This document shows positions 1 to 6,210 of a stretch of DNA of 24,377 nucleotides, piece by piece. The notes beneath the pieces were generated by a model. The model was given only the letters and a program-made list of their open reading frames with translations. It made no database searches and was not told the origin of the DNA. Source of the stretch: DATARH01 sp036273175. GTDB taxonomy: Bacteria > Pseudomonadota > Alphaproteobacteria > ATCC43930 > CGMCC-115725. The stretch is from assembly GCA_036273175.1 (NCBI GenBank), contig DASUIE010000228.1, positions 1 to 24,377 on the forward strand. The letters are read 5' to 3'. How positions within the stretch are numbered: the first letter of the stretch is position 1; each line of letters begins with the position of its first letter. Position numbers and translations under genes: made by a program.

Positions 1-782
1 GGGCCTTTCGGCGCCTTGTAATCCTCCATGTAGGATTCGATCGCGTCGAACGCCTTCTGCGTCGGCTCCCCCTGACCGGCGCGCATCCCGTCGAGGACGC
101 CCTTGGCCATCGCGATCAGCACGCCCGGGTCGCTTCCTTGCATGGCCTTGGCGCCGGCCGGCAGGGCCTTCGCCAACAGCGAGCGGTCGTCGTAGACGAG
201 GCTCGCGGTGCGCAGGGTCGTCTCGTTCATCGCCTTGTCGGGCTGAGCCGCGTCGTCGAGGCTGATATTGTCGAGGACCATCGACATCTCGAGCCGGGCG
301 AGGCCGTTCAGGTTGATCTCGACCCGGTTGACCGTCAGCGTCTTTTTCGCCGGGTCGATCCGGTAGTCGAATTGAAAATCGGCGCTGAGCTTGTCGAGCC
401 CGGTCATCGCCTTGAGGTCGACCCCCTCCGCCGGCTTGTCGCCGATATCGACCCCCTCGATCCGCATCTTCAGGAAATTGGGCGGGGCCTGCTTGCCGAC
501 CGAGTCGAAATCGAGCTCGTCCACCGTGATGCTTTTGATTTTGACGGGCTCGGCCTTGGCGCCGCCGGTCGCGTCGGGCGGCGGCGTGAAGATCACGTCG
601 TCGAGCTCGAACCCGTTATCGCCGAGCGCCTTGGCGCTCTTGTATTTGAGCGTGTCGGGCGGAAGCTTCGCCTTGATCTGCTCGTTGAACTTGCTCAGCC
701 CATCGGCATGGGCGGGGCCGAACGCGGCCACGACGAGAACCCAGGCGCCGGCCGCCAGGCCGAGTCTCTTTAACGTTCGCAT
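1..782 (-). CDS. Secreted protein of unknown function (3' end outside window)
   Basis: Reading from ATG at 782, the frame stays open to the window edge, giving 260 visible residues; the C-terminus is missing. The N-terminus is a classical Sec signal peptide: MRTLKR, a hydrophobic stretch at about residues 7-22, and an A-H-A motif ending at residue 26, so export to the periplasm is likely. The mature part is hydrophilic, with alternating strand-like segments (for example LTVNRVEINLNGLARLEMSM), and has no transmembrane segment. I do not recognise the family with confidence; the pattern resembles alphaproteobacterial periplasmic DUF proteins. An AGGGTG Shine-Dalgarno sits just upstream of the ATG. 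It lies 65 bases downstream of the SnoaL-like gene on the same strand, so co-transcription is possible. Confidence 0.75.
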   Translation of the reverse strand, partial: MRTLKRLGLAAGAWVLVVAAFGPAHADGLSKFNEQIKAKLPPDTLKYKSAKALGDNGFELDDVIFTPPPDATGGAKAEPVKIKSITVDELDFDSVGKQAPPNFLKMRIEGVDIGDKPAEGVDLKAMTGLDKLSADFQFDYRIDPAKKTLTVNRVEINLNGLARLEMSMVLDNISLDDAAQPDKAMNETTLRTASLVYDDRSLLAKALPAGAKAMQGSDPGVLIAMAKGVLDGMRAGQGEPTQKAFDAIESYMEDYKAPKG

Positions 783-847
783 TTCACCCTGCCTTGAAAG
801 GTTCGGGGGTTAGCCCAAACGGGTTATAGGGCGATCGTCGCGCGGTT

Positions 848-1297
848 TCAACGCGCCGTCTTGCCGAACGAGCGCGTGGGCACATCGCGAAACAGCGACA
901 TGTGCGAGTGATCGCACACCCAATCCGCGCCGACCGCCTTGCGCGAAAACGCGATCGTCGTCCGCCCCGGCCGCTCGTAAGGGGTGCCGTCCTCGCGGTA
1001 CCCGGTCGAATCGAACACGCCCATCCCGATCGCGGTCAGCCGGTCCTGCGAGACGATCGCGCGGATGTCGTCCATGCGAAAGCGGAACCCGGTGGTGACG
1101 CCCCACACGTTGCGCCACTGCGCCTTCTCGACCGACTCCCGCCCGGTGATGAAATTCTCGAAGGTGCCGAAGGCGATCATGTCGTCGGCGAAGATCGGGC
1201 GCGCCCCCTCGTAATCGACCGCCCGCACATGGTCGGAGAGGCGCTGGAACCAGGCTTTGACCCGCGCGAGGTCGTCGGGATCGGGTGGCGCGATCAT
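848..1297 (-). CDS. SnoaL-like / NTF2-fold protein
   Basis: A 149-residue protein of the size and pattern of the SnoaL/DUF4440 NTF2-like superfamily. The N-terminal helix (VKAWFQRLSDHVRAVDYEGA) is followed by FADDMIAFGTF and strand-rich sequence, ending with WVCDHSHMSLFR, a typical final NTF2 strand. Members are cone-shaped cytosolic proteins that act as small isomerases or hydrolases or as ligand-binding domains; the substrate cannot be told from sequence. The start at 1297 is fixed by GGAGGAATTTCG directly before the ATG; the same frame stays open much further upstream, but that is antisense to the neighbouring CoA transferase. It is divergent from that gene across a 48-base spacer, so the two may share a control region. 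Confidence 0.8.
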   Translation of the reverse strand: MIAPPDPDDLARVKAWFQRLSDHVRAVDYEGARPIFADDMIAFGTFENFITGRESVEKAQWRNVWGVTTGFRFRMDDIRAIVSQDRLTAIGMGVFDSTGYREDGTPYERPGRTTIAFSRKAVGADWVCDHSHMSLFRDVPTRSFGKTAR

Positions 1298-1345
1298 CGA
1301 AATTCCTCCAGGCTTGCGCGGTCGTCGCAGCGTATGGGGAAGAGT
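1298..1345. promoter_or_regulatory. Divergent 48-base spacer between SnoaL-like and CoA-transferase genes
   Basis: This short gap must hold both ribosome binding sites: TGGAGGAATT reading leftward for the SnoaL-like gene and GGGGAAG reading rightward for the CoA transferase. There is little room left for two separate promoters, so at least one promoter probably lies inside the opposite gene or the promoters overlap. No convincing -35/-10 pair was seen. Confidence 0.35.
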
Positions 1346-2527
1346 ATGCCCGGACCTTTGGCGGGAGTCCGCGTCATCGATCTGACGGTCGCGGTGCTGG
1401 GCCCGGTGGCGACGCAAATCCTCGCCGACATGGGCGCCGAGGTGATCAAGGTCGAGCCGCCCGAGGGCGAGATGATGCGGTCGATCGGTCCGGCGCGGAA
1501 CCCGGGCATGGCCGCCTACTACCTCAACGTCAATCGCGGCAAGAAAAGCCTGGTGCTCGATTTGAAGCGGCCGAGGGCGCGGGCGGCGATCCTCCGCCTC
1601 GCTGGGACCGCCGACGTCTTCGTTCACAACATGCGGCCGGGCGCGGCGTCCCGGCTCGGCATCGATTACGCGCCGGTCGCCGCCGCCAATCCGCGCATCG
1701 TCTATGCCTGGGCGAGCGGCTACCGCGTGGGCGGGCCGGCCCAGGACCGCGCCGCTTTCGACGACGTGATCCAGGGCGAGAGCGGCCTCGCCGCGCTCAA
1801 CAAGGGGACGGACGGCGAGCCGCGCTATCTGCCGATGGTGATCTGCGACAAGCTGTGCGGCCATTCGCTGGCCTCGATGGTCGGCATGGCGCTCTACCAC
1901 CGCGAGAAGACCGGGGAAGGGCAGGAGGTCCATGTGCCGATGCTGGAGACGATGGTCGCCTTCAACATGGTCGATCATTTCTGGCACGGCGTCTTTGGCG
2001 AGGCGGAAAAGGGGCTCGGCTACCCGCGCATGCTGACCCCGTACCGGCGCCCTTACGCGACCCGTGACGGGCATGTCTGCCTGCTCGCGACGACCGACCG
2101 GCAATACCGCAACCTGTTCGCCGCGCTCGACCGCCCCGATCTCGGCGACGACCCGCGCTATTCGACGATCGCCGGCCGCACCGCCAATATCGACGCGCTC
2201 TACACCCTCGTCGCCGACATTCTGCGCACCCGCACGACCGCCGAATGGCGCGAGCGGCTCGACCGCTTCGACGTGCCGAGCGGCGGCGTCAACGACCTCG
2301 CCGGGCTGATCGCCGACCCGTATCTGAACGAGACCGGGTTTTATGTCCCGGTCGAGCATCCGAGCGAGGGGGCGACGGTAACGATGGCGATCGCCCCCGA
2401 ATTCTCCCGCTCGCGGCCCGAGCTCGGGCTGCCGCCGCCGCGCCTCGGCGAGCACAACGAGGAGCTGCTCGGGGCGCTCGGCTACAGCGCCGCGGAAATC
2501 GCCGAGATCGCCGGCACGGGGGATTGA
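1346..2527 (+). CDS. Class III CoA transferase (CaiB/BaiF family)
   Basis: A 393-residue CaiB/BaiF protein, the usual family length. Family members move CoA between carboxylic acids in the cytosol through an aspartyl-CoA intermediate. Visible hallmarks are the N-terminal LAGVRVIDLTVAVLGP and ADMGAEVIKVEPPEG, then NVNRGKKSLVLDLK, and the expected catalytic aspartate D168 in MVICDKLCGHSLA, followed by ALYHREKTGEGQEV. An in-frame ATG exists at 1334, but ATG 1346 is preferred because GGGGAAG lies just before it. It is the first gene of a plus-strand string with a thiolase-like gene 56 bases downstream, which suggests it activates or recycles the CoA ester used by that pathway. The substrate acid is unknown. 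Confidence 0.92.
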   Translation: MPGPLAGVRVIDLTVAVLGPVATQILADMGAEVIKVEPPEGEMMRSIGPARNPGMAAYYLNVNRGKKSLVLDLKRPRARAAILRLAGTADVFVHNMRPGAASRLGIDYAPVAAANPRIVYAWASGYRVGGPAQDRAAFDDVIQGESGLAALNKGTDGEPRYLPMVICDKLCGHSLASMVGMALYHREKTGEGQEVHVPMLETMVAFNMVDHFWHGVFGEAEKGLGYPRMLTPYRRPYATRDGHVCLLATTDRQYRNLFAALDRPDLGDDPRYSTIAGRTANIDALYTLVADILRTRTTAEWRERLDRFDVPSGGVNDLAGLIADPYLNETGFYVPVEHPSEGATVTMAIAPEFSRSRPELGLPPPRLGEHNEELLGALGYSAAEIAEIAGTGD

Positions 2528-2583
2528 CCGCCGCGCCGCGACGGTATCCCATCGCGCCGGACACAAGCGAAGGTCGGCTCGCG

Positions 2584-3756
2584 ATGAGCATCAAGGGAAA
2601 ATCGTACATCATCGGCATCCATGAGCATCCGACGCGCAACGCGCCGGACAAGACGCTGTTCCAGCTTCACGCGGAATGCGCCAAGGGCGCGATCGAGGAT
2701 GCCGGGATTACCAAGAACGACATCGACGGCTATTTCTGCGCCGCCGGCGATATGTCCGGTCTCGGCGCGCTGTCGATGATCGATTATCTCGGGCTCAGGC
2801 TGCGTCACTGGGATTCGACCGATACCGGCGGCTCGTCGTACCTGCTCCAGGTCGGGCACGCGGCCGAGGCGATCGCCGCGGGGAAGTGCAACATCGCGCT
2901 GATCACGCTGGCCGGTCAGCCGCGCTCGGGCGGCCAGGCGACCGGCACCGCGACCCGCACGCCGCCGGCGCAGATGGCCGAGACCCAGTTCGAGATGCCC
3001 TACGGGCCGGCGACGGCCAACATGTACGCGATGTGCGCGATGCGTCACATGCACCAGTTCGGCACCACCAGCGAGCAGCTCGCCTGGGTCAAGGTCGCCG
3101 CCTCGCACCACGCGCAATACAACGAGCACGCGATGCTGCGCGACGTGGTCACAGTCGAGGACGTGGTGAATTCGCCGATGATCGCCGACCCGCTGCACCG
3201 GCTCGATTGCTGCGTCATCAGCGACGGCGGCGGCGCGATCGTCCTCGCCAAGCCCGAGATCGCGAAAAGCCTGAAGCGGCCGCTGGTCAAGGTGATCGGC
3301 TGCGGCGAGGCGCCGAAGAACCAGAACGGCGGCAAGCTCGACCTCACCTATTCGGGCGCCGTGGTCTCGGGTCCCGCGGCGTTCGCGGAGGCCGGGGTCA
3401 AGCCCGCCGATATCAAATACGCCTCGATCTACGACAGCTTCACGATCACCGTCGTGATGCAGATCGAGGACCTCGGCTTTTGCGAGAAGGGGCAGGGCGG
3501 CAAGTTCGTTTCCGACGGCAACCTGATCTCGGGCACCGGCAAGCTGCCGTTCAACACCGATGGCGGCGGGCTCTGCAACAACCACCCGTCGAACCGCGGC
3601 GGGCTTACCAAGGTGCTCGAGGCGGTGCGCCAGCTGCGCGGCGAGGCGCATCCCAAGGTGCAGGTGCCGAATTGCGATGTTGCGCTGGCGCACGGCACCG
3701 GCGGTTCGCTCGGCACGCGCCACGGCGCCGCCACCGTCATCATGGAACGGGAGTAA
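2584..3756 (+). CDS. Thiolase-superfamily protein lacking the canonical catalytic cysteines (SCP2-thiolase/Ltp2-like)
   Basis: The 390-residue length and fold pattern match the SCP2-thiolase branch: YFCAAGDMSG near residue 51, DSTDTGGSSYLL at 78-89, YDSFTITVVMQIEDLGF at 283-299, NTDGGGLCNNHPSNRGG at 324-340, and AHGTGGSLGTRHG near the end. A true thiolase would carry a nucleophilic Cys in the first glycine-rich segment and a second Cys near the C-terminus; here these are GGSS (82-85) and HGTGG (370-374). H334 of the HP motif is kept, and the usual His of the HDCF-type motif is Tyr283. Ordinary Claisen thiolysis is therefore unlikely. Known relatives, such as Ltp2 of steroid side-chain degradation, are retro-aldolases that work with a DUF35 domain. 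The next gene, only 5 bases away, encodes exactly such a domain. Confidence 0.9.
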   Translation: MSIKGKSYIIGIHEHPTRNAPDKTLFQLHAECAKGAIEDAGITKNDIDGYFCAAGDMSGLGALSMIDYLGLRLRHWDSTDTGGSSYLLQVGHAAEAIAAGKCNIALITLAGQPRSGGQATGTATRTPPAQMAETQFEMPYGPATANMYAMCAMRHMHQFGTTSEQLAWVKVAASHHAQYNEHAMLRDVVTVEDVVNSPMIADPLHRLDCCVISDGGGAIVLAKPEIAKSLKRPLVKVIGCGEAPKNQNGGKLDLTYSGAVVSGPAAFAEAGVKPADIKYASIYDSFTITVVMQIEDLGFCEKGQGGKFVSDGNLISGTGKLPFNTDGGGLCNNHPSNRGGLTKVLEAVRQLRGEAHPKVQVPNCDVALAHGTGGSLGTRHGAATVIMERE

Positions 3757-3761
3757 AGACG

Positions 3762-4151
3762 ATGGCCGACCGCAAGATTCCGGCGCCGCTGCCCAACCTC
3801 GAAACCAAGCCCTATTGGGAAGCCGCCGCCGACGGCAAGCTGCTCTACAAGAAGTGCAACGCCTGCGGCGAGCCGCATTTCTACCCCCGCGCCAACTGTC
3901 CGTTCTGCTTCAGCGACCGGACGGCGTGGCAGCAAGCCTCGGGCGATGGGGTGATCTACACCTACAGCGTGATGCGCCGCGGCGCGCCGGAGCCTTACGC
4001 GATCGCCTATGTGACCCTGGCCGAGGGACCGACGATGATGACCAACATCGTCGATTGCGATCTCGACGGCATCCGGATCGGCCAGAAGGTCAAGGTCGTG
4101 TTCAAGCCATCGGACGGCGGCCCGCCGGTGCCGTGCTTCGCTCCCGCGTGA
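3762..4151 (+). CDS. DUF35 zinc-ribbon/OB-fold CoA-binding partner protein
   Basis: A 129-residue protein with an N-terminal rubredoxin-like zinc ribbon (Cys32-x2-Cys35 and Cys46-x2-Cys49), preceded by the helix PYWEAAADGKLLYKKC. An OB-fold follows at about residues 58-126 (GDGVIYTYSVMRR, AYVTLAEGPTMMTNI, IGQKVKVVF). This is the DUF35/ChsH2 C-terminal architecture, typically about 130 residues. DUF35 proteins bind thiolase-like enzymes and provide a channel or CoA-binding surface, as in Ltp2-ChsH2 and the archaeal thiolase/HMG-CoA synthase complexes. GGGAG, inside the end of the upstream gene, precedes the ATG by 8 bases, so the two genes are almost certainly co-translated and their products probably form a complex. 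The partner assignment comes from adjacency and family precedent. Confidence 0.92.
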   Translation: MADRKIPAPLPNLETKPYWEAAADGKLLYKKCNACGEPHFYPRANCPFCFSDRTAWQQASGDGVIYTYSVMRRGAPEPYAIAYVTLAEGPTMMTNIVDCDLDGIRIGQKVKVVFKPSDGGPPVPCFAPA

Positions 4152-4163
4152 TAGAGTGCCGGG

Positions 4164-4409
4164 ATGAACTGGCGCGACCGCATCTCGATCGACCCGCGAA
4201 TCCATCACGGCAAACCGTGCATCAAGGGCACGCGCGTGCCGGCGAGCGTGATCGTCGGCACCATCGCCGAGGGATACGCCCCGGAACGCATCCTCCAGTC
4301 GTGGCCGCAATTGACGATCGAGGATGTGACGGCGGCGCTAAGGTTTGCTTCGGCCCTGGCCGCGGAAGCGACCGCGATCCCGGCGCATGACGAGGTCGAC
4401 GCCGAATAG
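4164..4409 (+). CDS. DUF433 antitoxin-like protein (VapB-type)
   Basis: An 81-residue protein with the DUF433 hallmark HGKPCIKGTRVPASVIVG at residues 15-32 and a helical C-terminal half (APERILQSWPQLTIEDVTAAL). DUF433 proteins carry a winged-helix-like DNA-binding domain and commonly serve as antitoxins for the PIN-like DUF5615 proteins. The stop TAG shares one base with the GTG start of the toxin gene (TAGTG), the translational coupling typical of toxin-antitoxin pairs. It begins 12 bases after the DUF35 gene with only a weak ribosome site (GAG at 4154). It therefore sits inside an apparent catabolic operon rather than in a separate island. Confidence 0.9.
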   Translation: MNWRDRISIDPRIHHGKPCIKGTRVPASVIVGTIAEGYAPERILQSWPQLTIEDVTAALRFASALAAEATAIPAHDEVDAE

Positions 4410-4774
4410 TGGCCGTCCGGTTAAAGGTCGACGAGAACCTGCCTGACGAGGTCGCCGAGCTGTTTTCCCGGCACGGATACGACGCCGTTACCGTCGTTGA
4501 TCAAGGCTGGCGCGGGATGGTGGATCGCGAGTTGTGGCAGCGTGTCCAAGCCGAAGGCCGCTGGCTTGTGACGGCGGACAAGGAATTGGCGGATCGCCGC
4601 CGCCGGCCGCCGGGGACGCATGCCGGGATCATTCTCTTTCGATCCGGCGAGGAGGGGTTGGATGCGTATTTGTCGCTTGCGCAAAGCGTGATCGATGACG
4701 TCAATTTGGGGGATGTCGCCGGGGCGGTAATCGTGGCGGCCGATCGAGGCGTTCGCGTCCGCCGCACACCGTGA
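4409..4774 (+). CDS. DUF5615 PIN-like toxin
   Basis: A 121-residue protein beginning LKVDENLPDEVAELFSRHGYDAVTV, the DUF5615 signature: D8 and E9 lie in the first strand, as in the Mut7-C/PIN-like nucleases. Further acidic residues expected at the metal site are visible at D39 (MVDRELW) and D57 (LVTADKELAD). The family is predicted to cleave RNA, with DUF433 as antitoxin. The start is GTG, overlapping the antitoxin stop by one base; no other start fits as well. The stop is 20 bases before the aldolase ATG. The RRRRPP stretch at 63-68 replaces the more usual DF residues after the last acidic motif. Toxicity is inferred from the family only. Confidence 0.88.
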   Translation: MAVRLKVDENLPDEVAELFSRHGYDAVTVVDQGWRGMVDRELWQRVQAEGRWLVTADKELADRRRRPPGTHAGIILFRSGEEGLDAYLSLAQSVIDDVNLGDVAGAVIVAADRGVRVRRTP

Positions 4775-4794
4775 AGCGAAGGAGAACACCGCGC

Positions 4795-5580
4795 ATGGAC
4801 ACCATCGAAGCCCTCACGACCCGCCCGGCCCACATCGCGCCCGAGGAATGGCAGGTGCGGGTCGATCTCGCCGCCGCTTACCGGCTGATCGCCCATTTCA
4901 AGTGGGACGATCTGATCCTCACCCATAATTCGGCGCGGGTTCCGGGCACGACCGACCAGTTCCTGATCAACCCGATGGGGCTGATGTTCGACGAGATCAC
5001 CGCCTCGAACCTGATCAAGATCGATGTCGACGGCAACCAGGTCGAGCCGTCGGAATACGAGCCCAACTATGCCGGGTTCGTGATCCACAGCGCGATCTAT
5101 CTCGGCCGCCCCGACGTCAATTGCGTGATCCACACCCATACCGAGGCCGATATCGCCGTCGGCGCGCTCGAAGAGGGGCTGCTGCCGCTGTCGCAATGGG
5201 CGATGCGGTTTTACAACCGGCTGGGCTACCACGATTACGAAGGCGTCTCGCTCGATCTCGACGAGCGCGAGCGGCTGCAGCAATCGATCGGCCCGCATCC
5301 GGTGCTGGTGCTGCGCAACCATGGCCTCCTGGCGACCGGGCGCAACGTCGCCGAGGCGTTCTCGCTGACCTATCATTTCGAGCGCTCGGCCGAGGCCCAG
5401 CTCAAAATCCAGGCCGCCGCCGCGTCCGGCGCCAAGATCGTCATGCCGCCGGTCGAGACCTGCGAGCGTCAGGCGGCGCAATTCGCCAATTCGGGAAACA
5501 CGCCGCGCCTTGGGGGCCAGCGCGAATGGCCGGCCCTCTTGCGTCTCGTCGAAAAGCTGGACCCCGGTTTCCGGGGGTAG
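4795..5580 (+). CDS. Class II aldolase/adducin-family protein
   Basis: A 261-residue protein with the class II aldolase/adducin N-terminal fold. The expected metal ligands are His113 and His115 in CVIHTHTEAD and His176 in LVLRNHGLLATG. At the position where sugar-phosphate aldolases carry the catalytic Glu, the sequence reads NYAGFVIHSAIYLGRPDV, as in adducin-like members that are not proven fuculose- or ribulose-phosphate enzymes, so the exact reaction is open: retro-aldol, decarboxylation or another metal-dependent C-C cleavage. GAAGGAGA lies about 10 bases before the ATG. It is the last gene of the plus-strand string and may act on a product of the thiolase-like/DUF35 pair. A bipartite inverted repeat follows directly. 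Confidence 0.88.
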   Translation: MDTIEALTTRPAHIAPEEWQVRVDLAAAYRLIAHFKWDDLILTHNSARVPGTTDQFLINPMGLMFDEITASNLIKIDVDGNQVEPSEYEPNYAGFVIHSAIYLGRPDVNCVIHTHTEADIAVGALEEGLLPLSQWAMRFYNRLGYHDYEGVSLDLDERERLQQSIGPHPVLVLRNHGLLATGRNVAEAFSLTYHFERSAEAQLKIQAAAASGAKIVMPPVETCERQAAQFANSGNTPRLGGQREWPALLRLVEKLDPGFRG

Positions 5581-5601
5581 GCTGGCGAAATCTGGGGTCC
5601 G

Positions 5602-5648
5602 CCCGCTCACCCGGCCCTGAAGCGCAACGGCCGGCCTGGATGAGCGGG
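5602..5648. terminator. Bipartite inverted repeat between convergent genes (possible bidirectional terminator)
   Basis: CCCGCTCA (5602-5609) pairs perfectly with TGAGCGGG (5641-5648). Nested inside, CCGGCC (5611-5616) pairs with GGCCGG (5629-5634). The structure sits in the 79-base gap between the aldolase stop and the XRE regulator stop, the right place for a terminator serving both strands. There is no clear T-tract on either side, so it may be an imperfect terminator or only an mRNA-stabilising hairpin. Confidence 0.45.
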
Positions 5649-5659
5649 AGAAACCCTGG

Positions 5660-6031
5660 TCAGCGCCCGGCTAGCGCGCGGGCGAGCTGGCTGACCGCCT
5701 CCTGGTGCTTTTCGTTCTGGATCTCGGCGAAATTGCGCGCGATTTCCAGCAGCATGCGCTGGTGCGGGGTCGCGGGCTGCGGCGCTTCCTGCCCCAAGCC
5801 CTCGTAGAAATACATGACCGGCGCGTTGAGCACGCGCGCGATCTCATAGAGACGACCCGCCGAGACGCGATTGATCCCGCGCTCGTATTTGTGCGCCTGC
5901 TGGTAGGTGACACCGATCATCTCGGCCAGCTGCTGCTGGGTCAGCCCCAGCATGATACGCCGTTCGCGGATGCGCGCGCCGACATGGTCGTCGATCGCTG
6001 CCGTCGAGCGGCCTCGCTTTGGCTTTGTCAT
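5660..6031 (-). CDS. XRE-family (Cro/CI-type) transcriptional regulator
   Basis: A 123-residue protein with an N-terminal Cro/CI helix-turn-helix: VGARIRERRIMLGLTQQQLA, then EMIGVTYQQAHKYERGINRVSAGRLYEIARVLNAP, with the recognition helix at about residues 41-50. A short acidic linker (YFYEGLGQEAPQPATP) leads to a C-terminal helix (QRMLLEIARNFAEIQNEKHQ) that may dimerise. This size and form are common for small alphaproteobacterial regulators. ATG 6031 is preferred over an in-frame GTG at 6040 because a GAGGGTGGGTGG purine run lies before it. It lies downstream of the transporter gene on the same strand, with a 179-base spacer that probably holds its own promoter. The target is unknown; the transporter or the aldolase cluster are candidates by position only. 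Confidence 0.9.
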   Translation of the reverse strand: MTKPKRGRSTAAIDDHVGARIRERRIMLGLTQQQLAEMIGVTYQQAHKYERGINRVSAGRLYEIARVLNAPVMYFYEGLGQEAPQPATPHQRMLLEIARNFAEIQNEKHQEAVSQLARALAGR

Positions 6032-6210
6032 TCCACCCACCCTCAGTTGTTACGCCCGGACCGCGCCTTTCTGCGCTATGCCCGTTAACGCGAAAAAGTA
6101 CCGACAATTCCCCCTCAAGCATGTGGGGAGCGAAAAGATTTTATCAATGGAAACTCAGAGGCGAAGATGACGATGGTATTACTTATTGATTTCCTTTGAC
6201 GATGTTCATC

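Noticed and set aside
2482..3723. Long antisense open frame opposite the thiolase-like gene
   Set aside because: Composition is biased to Arg, Ala, Asp, His and Val as expected for the complement of GC-rich codons; no motif, and the plus-strand gene is clearly real.
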